Origin: Strongyloides papillosus
Lineage: Eukaryota > Nematoda > Chromadorea > Rhabditida > Strongyloididae
Reading direction: 5' to 3'
DNA length: 64,000 nucleotides
Assembly (NCBI GenBank): GCA_005656395.1
Contig: SRSI01000077.1
Coordinates: 930,001-994,000, forward strand
A program made the translations under genes and the position numbers. Numbering within the stretch: position 1 is the first letter of the stretch; every line of letters begins with the position of its first letter. The notes under the pieces were generated by a model, which was not told the origin of the DNA, searched no databases, and saw only the letters and a program-made list of their open reading frames with translations. Positions 1 to 13,400 of the stretch are shown here, one piece after another.

Positions 1-2320
1 TTTTTCAGAAAAGTAGAAACTATATTTCTGGCACTTGATATATTTATTAAAAAAGCTTTTATAATTAATATATAGAATATCGTAATTAAATACTTTTAAA
101 TGTTTAATTTTATTTATTTTTAAAAATAACGAATATTATAATGTTAGAAATTCCTTATCATAAATGTTTCATACACTTACTATTATATTATACGTTGAAT
201 CTCAAACTATTTTAATATTAAATTACTTCGTTATATGATTTAAATGAATTTATAAATGAGTTATAAACTACTTTTTTGTGCATTATTTGTGGTTCCATTT
301 TTAATAAAGAATCAATTTTATTAAATTTGTTTCAAACTACTTAAAAGTTTATTTTCATTTTTTAATATTAGATTTGTTTAAAATCATCAACAAGATAGTT
401 TTATAATTTTTCTTGACATCTATATATTGCTTATTAAATGATTCTACTTTGTTTCTATAATTCTAGTATATAGGGTACAATAAAAATAAAATTATTTTAT
501 CTTTTAAAGATTAGTTTGTTTTAATTTTATTAGACCATTAAATTTACAAAAAATTTACTCTTAAATACTTCATCATCATTAAGACCAAATTGGCAATAAA
601 AATTATTCTGAAAATTTAATGAATTTTTTCAAATTTACCATGAGTTTTGTAATAAAAGAATACATTCTTTCATTTGCTATATCTTTGACATTTATTTAAT
701 TATAATTAAAGATACAAAAAACATTGTTGTTGCTTTAAATAAATAAAATAATTTTTCTCCAATATATAATTTAAATATTTTAGATAACTCTAAATTTAAA
801 ATAATCTTTATTTTATTCTACAATTGAGAAATTAAAAAAAAGATATATATTCTATATGTATATATATATATATACATTATGAATGAATAAGATTAAAAAT
901 AGTGGAATTTTTGATTATTGATAATACTACAGGGAAACAGACGTTTCACATTATAATGTGTATTTTTTAAATTTTACTAAAACTATTTATTTATATTATA
1001 AACATTTTATGCCTTTATTTAAAGAATTATTTGCGAAACATTTATTAGCTCATCAATAAAAATATTATAAAGTCATCCCTAGCAAAATGTATTAATTGCA
1101 CAATAAATTAAATAATATATGTAACCAAAATTTTTTGAAATGTTTTAAATATTTTTATATTACTTTACATTTTTATCAAATACATATTATTTTAATATTA
1201 TCATAAATGCTATATAATTACTACATACATTCATTAAAATATCGCTTTATAAATTTAATTTTTTTTATTATAAAAATACAAAAAATTCTCCAAATTATTA
1301 GTAATAATAATATGTATTACATTTTCATTACAATATTATATATTTACTTATTACCTGTTTATGAATATCATTATATTTAATTAATTTCAAATAACAACAA
1401 AAATGACTCATCTTTTAAATATTAGTTATTAATATTAAATTTAAAATATATGTTCAAACCTTCAAAAAGTCTCTTCTACATGATATTTTAAGTTTAATAT
1501 ATCTTTAACATGTAATAATTACAATCGATCTAATTTTTATCATTTGTACTGATCTATAAACTTCTAACCTTCTTTAAGTACTTTCACAATATAATAATTA
1601 AGCGAAATGATAAAACAATCTTATTAATAAATGCTTCTATTACTATATTAAATAAAAACATAATATTTTCCAACAATGATAAAATTGTTAGAGTTATAAA
1701 AATTCCTCGAATTTTATCATTTTATTGTTAAAGATTTAAATATTCTCTCTATTTCACAATGTATAGTTGCGTCATCCCAAATATACTATTAAATGGAGAG
1801 TTATATATATATAATATATTTATATACATAATTTCTGTACAATTTTTAACACCACTATTATTAACATACTTTGGTAACTTTATTATAAAAATATGTCTAA
1901 TATACTTTGCTAATAATTTTGATAAATGTTTATACTAAAAGAAATGTTATTTTTTGTTAAACACAATTTTTTTAAAAATATTTATAAGTCTTTTTGATAA
2001 CACTTATCAAAAGGTATAGAGTAAAAATACGTGTGCTTCCAATATTATTTCTTGACTTTTATAGTTTTATAAAAATTCTTTATACTTTAACAAATAATAA
2101 TTCTAACACAAAATTAAAATAAGATTTTTTCCCTTGATATTTTATAGTAATAGTAAAATTCATCAACAAACTATTGTATATAATCGTCTTTAGATGTTAA
2201 TAATTGTGTTTATACACCAAAATATTAAATAATCCAATAATAACATTTTAGGTGTTATATTTATATGAAGTTAATTTACTAAATAAAAAAATTATATATT
2301 GATGTAGAGATTGTTTTATA
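1..2320. other. AT-rich intergenic, no gene seen
   Basis: No open frame with coding character was found on either strand. The interval is poly-A/T-rich with a short TA microsatellite near 855-880. A palindromic pair of GATA sites lies at 1992-2012 and is listed separately. The last few hundred bases probably hold the promoter of the downstream deubiquitinase gene. Confidence 0.6.
1992..2012. promoter_or_regulatory. Inverted pair of TGATAA (GATA-factor) sites
   Basis: The sequence is TTTTGATAA, a 3-base spacer CAC, then TTATCAAAA: nine-base perfect inverted arms, each containing the extended GATA motif TGATAA. It lies about 310 bases upstream of the OTUD7-like start codon. In C. elegans, TGATAA is bound by intestinal GATA factors such as ELT-2. 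Use here is inferred, and AT-rich DNA makes chance palindromes fairly likely. Confidence 0.35.
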
Positions 2321-4400
2321 ATGAATTACCAAGAAAAAACCGATAAAAAGGACGAAAATGTTCAAAATGGTATTTTTATAGTTAAATTTTTTTCTACTTA
2401 TTATTATATATTTTTTAGATGATAAAATCTCTAGGTCTGGTAGAATAATAAACCACCGTCAAACACCTTCAACAACTCCTTCAATATCAAAAACATCTGT
2501 ATCAAATTCATCATATGCCTTTATTCTTCCAAATCTAGATTCATTCATTCCAGAATTTAAATTATTTCTAGAAAAAGAGATGATAGAATTATCTGTTTTA
2601 CGCCGCCTAGAATCGTCAGGACATCTAAATTGGTGGTGTACAATGGATTCCACAAAATCACAAAAATTATTTCCACTTTTAACAACTGGTGATGGAAATT
2701 GTCTAATGCATGCAATTTCACTTGGAATTTGGGGTGTGCATGATTCACAATTAGCGTTGAGAAATGCTGTGTGGAATTTATTAACTAATAGTAAAAAAAA
2801 GCAAAATTTAAAACGACGTTGGAGATGGAGTGAAGAAAAAAACAATAAGCAAAGTGGATTAATTTTTAGTGAGGAAGAATGGGAAAAAGAATGGAATGAA
2901 ATATTAGAAATTGCTAGTTGCAAAACAAAAAGAAATAAAGATGAAGGTAAGGAAAAAGTTGGTGACTCAATGGAATCAATTGATAAAAATTCTTTATCTT
3001 CATCAAATACAATACCACCATTGTCGGATGATATTATATATGAGTCATTAGAAACAATTCATGTTTATGCACTAGCTAATGTTTTAAAGCGTCCCATAAT
3101 TGTTGTTGCTGATACAATTCTTAGGAATGCTGCAGGTGAAGAATTATCACCAATAAATTTTGGTGGTATTTATCTTCCTTTAGAATGGCCTGCATCAATG
3201 TGTCACAGATCTCCATTAATACTTTGTTATGACTCATCACATTTTTCACCATTAGTGGCCATGAAACAGCCAACATCTTTTAATACTTGTCTTCAAGCAA
3301 TTCCTATTACTGATAAAAATAGAAATTTACTGCCTATTCATTTTTCTGTTGATCCTGGAAATGATTATACTTGGACTAACAATCTTAAAGATACTGAAAT
3401 AAGGAAAAAAATTGAAAAAGAAGAAACAGTTGAAAATCAAATAGCTTTAATTGGAGAATATATGGATATTGTTAGAATGGATTTGAAGAAAGGAAGTAAA
3501 AAGAAAAGTGTACCAATAACAACAGGAACTGTTGCTGTACCTGAAAAACTTTTAACATTAGCAGCCGGTTCTACTAATTCTAATTATGAATTGAAATCAT
3601 CAAATACTAAAGGAAATTCTTCTTCAACAGATCAAGCCAAAAATTCAAGAATTTTTAAAGAAATAGTTAATCATTTTTTAAAGCTAAAGAATTTTAATAA
3701 ACCAAAACACAAAAAATCAAAATCTCTAAATGATTTTGAAGGGAAATCATTCAAAATTAGGGCTTCTGAACTTAGACAATCTAATTGTGTATTAACTGTT
3801 TTATTACATAACTATGTTCATCAACATACAGATTATATGGTAAAGATGTATATAAGAAATGCTAAAGAAAGATTTGATGCCTATAGAAAGTCCTTATACA
3901 ATAATTTTTCAGAAAATGGGACACCAATAAAAGCGCATACTTTACCGAGATCGAGAATATCCCGATCTTTTTCTTTTGCCAATACTACAGTTTCTTGTAT
4001 TAACGCAGATTGCCAAAAAAATGCAACTCCCGCGTTATACTTTCTGTGTAGTGATTGCTTTGATAAGCAAAAAAAAGAGATGATGGAAGAAAATTGTGAG
4101 ATAGAAGAAGAAAATACATTATCAGAGGTAAATGATAAAAAAAATGAATCATATGAGTCTAGTGAAACAGCAAGTACTGAACACCAAAGTATATCAGAAG
4201 ATGAAAAATATGATAACGAAATAAAGTATATTGGAATTTCTTCCCGACATAATATACCCCCTCAATCATTAGTTTCTCAAAATTATCTTCATAAACATTT
4301 AAAAAATTGTCATGAAGAAGGTAGTCAAGGACATTCTCATGGTGGATGGTCGGCAACAAAAATATCACCAACAACATATACAGGAGTTGGTTCTTATTGA
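2321..4400 (+). CDS. OTUD7/Cezanne-like OTU deubiquitinase with A20 zinc finger
   Basis: Two exons, 2321-2369 and 2419-4400, joined in phase by a 49-base GT-AG intron, give about 676 residues. The protein is a cysteine protease of the A20/Cezanne OTU subfamily, which in mammals cleaves ubiquitin chains (Cezanne prefers Lys11) and restrains NF-kB and cell-cycle signalling. The catalytic Cys is Cys111 in a GDGNCLMHA motif and the catalytic His is about His291 in SSHFSPLVAM. Between them are family landmarks RRWRW, SGLIFSEEEW and FGGIYLPLEWP. The pre-catalytic stretch ending LNWW also matches OTUD7. Near the C terminus is an A20-type zinc finger with C-x4-C-x11-C-x2-C spacing (starting CINADC). 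The middle is Lys/Ser-rich and looks disordered, and the C-terminal tail is acidic. The family call is secure; ubiquitin-chain preference is inference. The start codon in the short first exon is the most plausible one. Confidence 0.92.
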
Positions 4401-4945
4401 TTGATAACGAAAAAAGTGTACGACAAGAAATATAAATAAACAATTATCAAATTCATTCATCATTTCAAAAAATCTTAGTTGTTATATTTTCAAAATTTTA
4501 TTATATGTTATTTTAAGATTTTTTAAATGTCAAGTTAATATCACAATGTCTGTAAAAATTTTTTCCATAGAAATATTATATAAAATAAAGGTTATAAATA
4601 TATTTAACAAATATATCTTATATTGAAATGATAATTAGCGCAAAACAAATTAGTCATTTACTTAAGATAATTTTTATATATTATCGAATTATGTATATGG
4701 TTGTTTTTCAAGATTTATTTTATAAGTAAATGTATCATTTTGAATTAATGATAAAGTCAAATATTTTACCATTAATGTATATAGGTAATTATTATATCAA
4801 ATAAAAATTGTTATCACTAATATTCTATAGCAATAAAGTTATATAATTCTAAGTATATTTGTTTGCAAAATATTTTTGTGTCAACCATTTTACAATAAAA
4901 ATCGATGAATAATTTTTTATTCTCTTATAGTACATTATTTCTAAT
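4401..4945. other. Intergenic/3' UTR, nothing recognised
   Basis: This AT-rich spacer lies between the OTUD7-like stop and the PEBP start. A TTCTCTTATAG acceptor ends at 4930, just upstream of the PEBP start codon, and would suit trans-splicing of a leader or a 5' UTR intron. No other feature is evident. Confidence 0.5.
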
Positions 4946-5730
4946 ATGATAAAAGAAATATTTTCATCAAACCAAATCTCACCAGATATTTGTAATGCAC
5001 CTAACGACGTAGTAAAAGTTGTGTATGATGAGTGTTTTGTTGAATTAGGTAAAGAATTAACCCCAACACAAGTAAAAAATAAGCCAAACGTTTTTTTTGA
5101 ATGTGACGATTCAGCATACTATACACTCGTAATGACAGGTAACGAATTTTAAAATATTATATATGTTATTAAAAAGTAAATATGTAGTAATTGAAAATTA
5201 GTTATTAGCATTCTATTAATAGATTTATTTTGAATACTACCAAATAATTTGATTAATTTTTCTATATAACTTCTTAAAGTAATGCAAAACTGTAGCTATT
5301 GAACTAGTAAACAAAAAATAATTTTTATAGTAATAAATAATATATATTGTATTTAGATCCTGATGCACCTTCGAGAAAGGAACCAACACTTGGAGAATGT
5401 AAACATTGGCTTGTCATGAATATTCCTGGAAATAATGTTGAGAAAGGTGAAACAATTGCCGAGTACATAGGAAGTGGACCACCTAAAGATACTGGTCTTC
5501 ACAGATATATATTTCTTGTTTACAAGCAAAATCAAAAAATAGATACTACTAATGAGATTAAAGCATCAAATTGTTCTAGGGATGGTAGATTAAAATGGAA
5601 TGTTAAAGAATTTTCCAAAAAATATAATCTTGAAGGGCCTTTGTATGGAAACTTTTATCAGGCTCAATATGACGATTATGTTCCAACATTGCACGCTCAA
5701 TTAGGAGGTGGTTGTCAAAAGACCAATTGA
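4946..5730 (+). CDS. Phosphatidylethanolamine-binding protein (PEBP/RKIP family)
   Basis: Exons 4946-5138 and 5357-5730 join in phase (218-base intron) to encode 188 residues, the usual size of cytosolic PEBPs. Both signature blocks are present: DPDAPSR, whose D-P-D-x-P lines the ligand pocket and is created across the splice junction, and GxHR within TGLHRYIFLVYKQ. CKHWLVMNIPG is a further conserved strand. No signal peptide is visible, so the protein is probably cytosolic. The family binds phosphoethanolamine head groups and in animals can inhibit Raf/MEK signalling. In nematodes these proteins are abundant and sometimes secreted as antigens, so the signalling role here is not established. 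The C terminus is Gly-rich and ends in KTN. Confidence 0.93.
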
Positions 5731-6184
5731 GTTTTAAAAAAGTAATTAATGTTGTTCTTAAGAAATTTAACATTAAATAAAATGTAAAAGTAAACACATT
5801 ATAAAAGACAAAAATAAATGTTTCTTTTAATAATGATTATTTAAAAAAATTACTTGTTTATTCTATTAATAACCAAGTTTTTGACAAGATTATTAGTTAA
5901 GCATTTGCAGTTAATAAAATTTTCAAAAACATTAATTGACATTCTTATAAATGATAAACGCAAAAATATTACTTAAATATTTAATACATTAATATAAACT
6001 TAGAATCAACATAAGAAATATATAACTTTAAAAGAGACAACTTTACAAGTTCAAATAATAAATCTTAAGATTTTTTGATGTTTTACAGTTTATTATAAAA
6101 CAGGTTAATTATAATAAAAATATATTTAAGCAAATTTATCGCTTAATAATTTATTGTTATATTCGAACATTTAATATTTAAACA
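5731..6184. other. Intergenic, nothing recognised
   Basis: AT-rich spacer between PEBP and the small secreted protein gene. No coding frame or structured repeat was seen. Confidence 0.5.
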
Positions 6185-6534
6185 ATGATTAATGCCGAGT
6201 TAAGTTTGAAAATTTTGTAAGTAAAGAATTTCAATTATTTTATTTGTTTTATTTTAGTATTCTATTGTGCACTTGTGGAATCTTTATTAATTGTCAGCCA
6301 ATTTTTAACCCTTACGCTATTAAGTACTCTGGATATATAAGACATCCCTCTATTATTAGTTCGAATATTATTCCTGTTACTGTACCTGGACACAATGGGA
6401 GAACTCCATTTATTAATAATGGTTTTGGATTTATCACTCAATCTGCAGCACTACTTAATGGAAATAATGTTGTTATTCCACCCAGACGTGTTGTAGCAAT
6501 ACCATCTTATATCTCTCCATTTCCAAATTTTTAA
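6185..6534 (+). CDS. Small secreted protein, unknown family
   Basis: Exons 6185-6216 and 6258-6534, separated by a 41-base intron with a GTAAGT donor and TTTTAG acceptor, give 102 residues. The splice creates a hydrophobic signal peptide: the first exon encodes MINAELSLKIF and the second continues ILLCTCGIFINC, with likely cleavage near the QPIFNP sequence. The mature part is rich in Pro, Ile, Asn and Gly, with repeated short PxxI/VIP stretches and no cysteine pattern suggesting a fold. It could be an extracellular matrix or cuticle-associated peptide, but nothing in the sequence proves this. Without the first exon the frame has no ATG, which supports the two-exon model. Confidence 0.6.
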
Positions 6535-6841
6535 TAATGTGGACACAATAGATTTGTTAGAACTATTAATAATACATACATGATTATATATTTGTAGAAA
6601 AAAATCTTTAAATAATAAATTCTTAAAATATCTTCTCATATATGCCTTACAAAATATATTTTTAGAAAACTTACATAAAATAAAAAAATAATTTTACTTC
6701 CTTAAATATAACTTTCTTTAGATATTAGTAATGCATGATAAATCAAGAAATGTTCAACAAGCCATATAATATAAAGCTTAATATTAATCTTTTCTTAGTT
6801 GTTAAACATTTTTAGTATTATATTATTTATTTATATTAAAA
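6535..6841. other. Intergenic, nothing recognised
   Basis: About 300 bases of AT-rich spacer with no recognisable feature beyond the promoter space expected for the next gene. Confidence 0.5.
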
Positions 6842-7484
6842 ATGGATGTAACTAATAAAAATAATAAAACAATTAACAAAAAATTAAAAAAACCTCTAAC
6901 ATTCCGTGATAAAATTAAGCTTCGTCATTTAGAAATAGAACCCTTATGCTGCATGGATTCATGTCTTATTAGAGGTGGTTGTTTAACAATTGCTGTTTTT
7001 GAAGCCATTTACATTTCAATAACTTCCTTATTAGTAGTTTATATAGCTTATAAGTATCAACTCTTTAATACCACAGTTTCAAATAGTTCAACACTTATCA
7101 TTTATCTATCAATAATAATTTTTTATAATCTTGTAAGTATTACGCTTTTAACAATCTATTACATTAAAAACTTAACTATTTAAGGTATCTTGCTTTTTTA
7201 TTGCACTAATGCTACATGGCTTACTGAGTTTTCAAAAAATATATTTATGGCTCCATTGGAATTTCGACAAAATATCCTTAATTTTTCATATATTTATGTT
7301 TAGCACAACATTTTTTCTTTTATCAACAAATCATTTAAAAGGAAAATTTTCAAAGGAAAATATTGCTTTGCTTTTTTGTTTTGGATTTCAAGTTCCGTTA
7401 CAATTTTGGAGTCTAAGCGTTGTAAAAAGATGTTCCGATTATTTCAATCTACTAAAAATATTGATAAAACTTGGTGAGAATTAA
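6842..7484 (+). CDS. Four-pass membrane protein, unknown
   Basis: Exons 6842-7132 and 7185-7484, joined in phase 0 by a 52-base intron (GTAAGT donor, ATTTAAG acceptor), encode 196 residues. If the intron is kept, the frame stops at 7183, and the spliced reading continues transmembrane segment 2 without interruption. Predicted membrane segments lie at about residues 47-70, 84-110, 126-144 and 156-175. The N-terminal 45 residues are basic, with a short Cys cluster (LCCMDSC) just before the first segment, and the C terminus is short and cytosolic-looking. The topology resembles small nematode tetraspan/LAPTM/MARVEL-like proteins, but no diagnostic motif was recognised, so no function is assigned. 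Confidence 0.6.
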
Positions 7485-10400
7485 TTTTTGATAACAAAAG
7501 AATATTGCATCGTATTTTAACAATTTTTTTTTGTTAATTTGAAGATAATCTGTCAAAACGACATATTTGAAAACAATTTTAAAAACAATTTCTATACAAT
7601 TCATTCTTTTCTTACAATTATAAAGCATCCATCAGCAGGAGTCATTATTTGCGAATCAGACTTGTAGAAAATCTTTCATAAATCCTTATAAAATTGACTA
7701 TAAAAAGAAGCATTATCAGTTTAGATCTTCTTAGCTATATATAAATAATATATAATAATAATATTTTTAACAAATTTCTAACTATTTTAACTTTATTGTT
7801 ACTCTCTTTTAAAGGTATCATATATAATAGTATAATAAACTTTTTATATAACAATTTTTAATTGATATTTATCTTCATATAGAAATTATAGTGTTTTAAA
7901 TAAATTGATTTTCCCGAACATATTGTTATTAGCATATCTGGTCATTTGATATATTTATTTACATTAATTTTTTCAAAGAAATATTTATGAATGTATATTT
8001 GGTACTATTTAAGAAATTTTAAATGTATTTTATTAATATTATTTTATAATATATACATTTATTTAGTTATTGTTACTAAATAAAATAAATATTTGTCAAT
8101 TGCCGTAAATGTTTATATATGTTGATAAAAAAAAGTAAATTCATAGCAACATCAAATTTCACATGTTTATTATAACTTAATTACAATGACATTTGTAATA
8201 TTTCAAATATAATTAACATTAAATTTCAAACTTTTCATAAATTTATTTTTATTATATAGAAAATGAAAAATTTTCTAAACACTTAGGTCACTATATTATA
8301 TTGTATCCTCTTATTTACAATAACTTTATCTTTCTTTTACCTCAATCATCATGAATACGAATTTGTACCTTTTCAGAGATAAAATAAATTTATTGAAGGT
8401 TATATTAATATAAGAAGAAAATGATCTTTGTAAGAATAGATACTAACCTTTTTCATAGAAATTCTCATTTTGAATAAGGTTAACAATTATTTATATTAAC
8501 TTATGTCTTTTTGAAAAACTCAAAATATTATTTATAATATTGAAAAATAAAATATGGAGCTTAAAGGATTAAAAAATTTTTTAAAAGTCATCACTTCTCC
8601 TTCACACTTTCTATTTATGTGTATTATTTTTATAACATACATAAAAATTCCTATGTCTAGAAATATTTAAAAACTTGAAATATTTTTTTCACATTTTAAT
8701 ATTTTTCAATATATTAATATTTCTTTATATTTGCCGCATTTGTTTTTTTCTTTATTATAAATCTAGGAAAATATAAAAGGTTTACACTTTGTTAAATATT
8801 ACAGAAATTAAGAAAATATTTTAAAAAAAGAAATAATAAGACATTTTAAATCTAGTCAATGTTTCTTGATATTATCAAACAATTTGTTACATCCAAATTT
8901 TGTATGCTTTAATAATCCATATAAATTTTTAAAAATTTTATTCCTATAACATTTTAAATCATTTACTTTTACTTTTTTTGATATATAAATATTTTATCTA
9001 AAATTTACAAAAACACTATTAAAAATGAATTTGATTGAAATACTACTGTATCTGCATTTTTGTCATTTTTCATTAACTGAAATCTAGTATTGATAATATT
9101 ATTATGACTTACAATTATTTTTACCATTTATTATATGAGCATAAACAAATAATAAATGTACACTTTTTTAAAAGTTATATTGTTGTTAAATTTCAAAAGA
9201 AATACTCTTTATAGTTTCTAAAAAATCTTCAAGCTTTACTTTAGTTTGACACTTAAAAATGAAATGCAATAGTAGAAACTTAAATTTATAATATACTTTT
9301 TATAAGTAAAATTCAAATTGTTGGACGTGAAATTTTTTGTTATAAATATTTATATGATAATTATGCGTAATTATAATATTTTTAATGGATAGCATTTAAT
9401 TTCTAATATATGGAAAATATGTGAAATTGATTAATAAAAATTTAGTTTCCAATGTTTCTAAATTGTGTTTTACGGTATATTAAAGTAAAAAACTTCTTCC
9501 ATTGCCTTTGCATCATTAAAATAAAATAATATTCTTGCATTTTTTGTTTAATTCATCATAATACATATATTGAAACCGTTTTACTATAAATTAATTTTTT
9601 TTCATGATGGATTGGCATTTAGCGATAAAAACTTTATTTTTCAATGTTACAAAATTTAATTCATGATTGTGGATGTATATATAAGGATAAATTAAAAGCT
9701 TTATTTAACAAAGATAAAGCTATATTTGTTAGAAATCTTATTTGTGATTTTGTAATATATTTATTTATTAAATGTTTATTACTTACAATATTGCTACTCT
9801 ACTTTCATTAGAGTTTTTAATTATACTAAATAAAATAAATGAATTAGTTTATTAAAGTATGCTTTAATTATTTTTAAATACCTACTTGATTACAATTCAT
9901 TTATTGAAGAGTTCATCATTATAAAAAATAATGCATTGTAGAATCGTTGTTCTAATGAAAGCAATTGTTTAATATTTATTTTAATTTTCTCATTTTTTCT
10001 AATCAACGATAAATCAAGTATTTTTTGAACTTTTCGAAATTATTGATTCAACAATAATTAAATACTATCATTTAAAATTTCTTTCTTATCGAGAACATAT
10101 TCTTATGTTTTATTAAAAAAATATCATTAAGATGTATTAAAATTGAAAAGTAATATTTCGTAAACTTATCTTAAAACGCATCAATTACTCTACTTCAACA
10201 ATAGTTGATATTTTATTTCTTATAATTAAATTTTAACCTAAAATATACTTTTACAATAGAAATCTTTATAAAAATGGATATTTTTTAAAAATTACAATAT
10301 AGTTACATTCTACAAATACTTCAATAAATAAAGATAGACTAAAATATAGTTGGTATGTATTTTAATAAAACAATTTTATATAGCATAAAATGATTGTAGT

Positions 10401-13400
10401 ATATCATTAACGTCATATTTATAATTATATTTATTTTAAGCATAATTTATATAAAATATTCTTATACAAAAATACATCTTAAAATAAATAAAATAATTTA
10501 TATTTTGTCTAACTTTACTAATAAATATAAAAGGTATTATTTATATATATGTATTATATTACGCTATGATATAAAATTAAGGAAAAAATTAATGAAGTCA
10601 TTTTTCAATAATAAACCTAAATAAAATTCTTTTACTATTTGCTATTTGGCATAAATTTAATCATTACTATATAATTTTTTCGGTTTACCGATAAATCTAT
10701 ACTTTTTTAAAAGTGTATAAAAACTAAGTTAAAAAACAAAATAAACTGAAAATACAATATCATATAAATTTTTTAAAATTTATCTAAATTAGACTTATCC
10801 TAATTTAGACATTTTTATTTCGTGTATTCACACATAAACAACAAAATTTGGCATCATATTATTTGAAATGATAAACATTAATAGCAATCATCTTATTGCT
10901 ATTTATTCTTTTACTTTTCTAGTAACTTAAAAATATAAGATAGTGGGAAAGTTTTTATATTTATCCTAATAAATAGAAAATTTAAATAATTAATAATTTA
11001 TGACATTTTTAGAAAAATAATTTTTAAATATAACGTCATTCTCACAAATTGTGGTCATTAAAAATATAAAGTAAAAATGTCATATTTATTGAAGATAAAA
11101 GTAAATAATAGCCTCTACTTTAAAAGCGAAAAAATAACATAAAATGATCTCAATTATTTTTTTGATATTTATGATTAATATCTTTTATTACTACTATTTT
11201 TTGTCTAATTGATGTTAATATATTTATGTAATTATAGACTTTTATAATTATGTTCTAATGATATTATTGATACTGGCATATAATTATATCAAAAATAAAG
11301 CTATCTTGATTATTGTCAACTACCAAAATTATTGTTATTATTTTCCAAGTTATATATTCGAAAAAACGTATCTTTTTACTTACGATTGTCGTGTTTAAAT
11401 ATAAAACGAAATAGCACTTTTTTTTATTAATACGTTTTAAGAACAACATTAGTTTGTATCAAATGCACAACATTTTTCTTTATATTATTTTAATGTTGTA
11501 ATACATGTAACAACTTTATTTTTTTTACCAATTCATGTTATTTTTTGTGCATACAATACTTAAAATAATTATTTAAATATCAAAACAATTTTTTCTATAA
11601 AAAATTTCTCACCTCAAAAAGAGGAATATGTAACAATTTAATATTATAATAGTATTGTGCTTTTTGATTTTGACAAACATATAAGCATAATATTTTCTCC
11701 TAATAATTAAATGATTGGCAAAATAATTTCAAAAAATGCATTCTGCTTATTTATAATCAACATATTATTGTGTTATACTTAGTGATAATCTTGAGAGTAC
11801 ATTATTTTTTGAAAATCCAAAATAAATATTTAAAATGTATTTTAAAAATTAATATGTCCAATTACAAAAGCAAAGTATTTTGTGCAATTTAATGTTCTTT
11901 TAGTTAATGTATATTAATTTTTAGTAATGCTTTATTATTGGATTTTGATTTATATTATTAATAATCTTATTTCATTAAAAATATGAAAATTTCTATAAAT
12001 TATATATGAACCACAATATTTATAAAAACTTCTAAAAATTATATTTTAATTTATTAACTAACTTTTCTAATGAATATATTACACAATTAAAATTTGTGCA
12101 TAAAAATAATGTACATTTATTTTTTAAACGTGTAAATTTAAATGTTTTAGTGTGCAAATTTTTGAATAATTAAAAATCCAAACAAAATAATTTAATCTAA
12201 ATTAACAATTGTAAGTGTTTATGATAATAGATATAAACACTGAGTTTTTTAAAATATTAAGCAAAACTTCGTTTATCTTTGACTAATTTCTCTTATTTAA
12301 ATTCGAGCGAGTTTTTTTAAAATGTTTTTATAAGTTTAATTAATCTTGTTAAACATTTAAAACTTTAATCTCTACCCAAAAATTAGATTATACCTTTTAT
12401 TTTCTTAAAAAATAAACGACAAAGTATATTTTAAAATATTAATCTTGATAGAAGTATTTACGATATCACTTACTATTACTTTTTCTGATAAATATGAAGC
12501 ATTTTTAAAGTAGGCAGAATTAGCTTCCTTATTATTAGTTTTAATTTTTATCTTTATTTATCATACTATAGTTTTAATATATATAACTAAAAATTTAAGG
12601 GACTATTTTCAATATATGACAATTTTGATAATAAATCTCTGCTTTTAAAAATAAGGAAATTCTAACATTTATAACTTAAATAGTCCTTATTTTCATTTAA
12701 TAATTTCTATAAATTCCAAAAAACATCAATATTGAATAACTATATTTTAACATTTAATGATAAATTTGTTAGCCATTTAATTTTAAAATATTCTTTCAAT
12801 TTAAATTTATTTAATGTTATTATTTATTTTCACTTAGAAAGATTCAAACATTCTAATTAACTTTTATATAAAATAATAATAATAAGTATATAAAAAATAT
12901 GTACTTCTCTGAGAAAAAAACATTTCACATATATTTTTTAAATTCTAATAAATTGCTTGTTTGTTAAAATTTACTGTTTTATTATGCAAGCAAACTTTGA
13001 AAATTTTTCACAAGTATTTCTCATTACTTTGAATTGTTTGCTTTTTATTTTAAAAATTGTTATTTTCCTGTAAAATAAAGATGCACGTGTTTAAATGACT
13101 TACATTATTCCTAGACATTATAATATATAATATATTTTATTTATTTTTTCAAAATCTTTTTTAAAAAACAAAAAATTAATAGAAAAATTTTTTTGGAAAT
13201 TATTCTAATGACAATGTTATGAAATACAATTTAAAGACTCTATAATATATTGTAGTTTTATTTTTACATTTCAAAAGCATTACTTTTTCTTTATTTAAAA
13301 CATCTTTAACTCAATATTTTTTCACACTCTGTCTAAAGCTCTCAATGTAAAAAAATTTATTTCATCCATTTTTAAATTTTTTTTATTTAGAATCTAGCAA

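Noticed and set aside
855..880. TA dinucleotide run
   Set aside because: Simple AT microsatellite of the kind expected in DNA of this composition; no further structure.
11264..11449. 61-residue minus ORF in the desert
   Set aside because: AT-driven residue composition, isolated, no splice partners or recognised motif.
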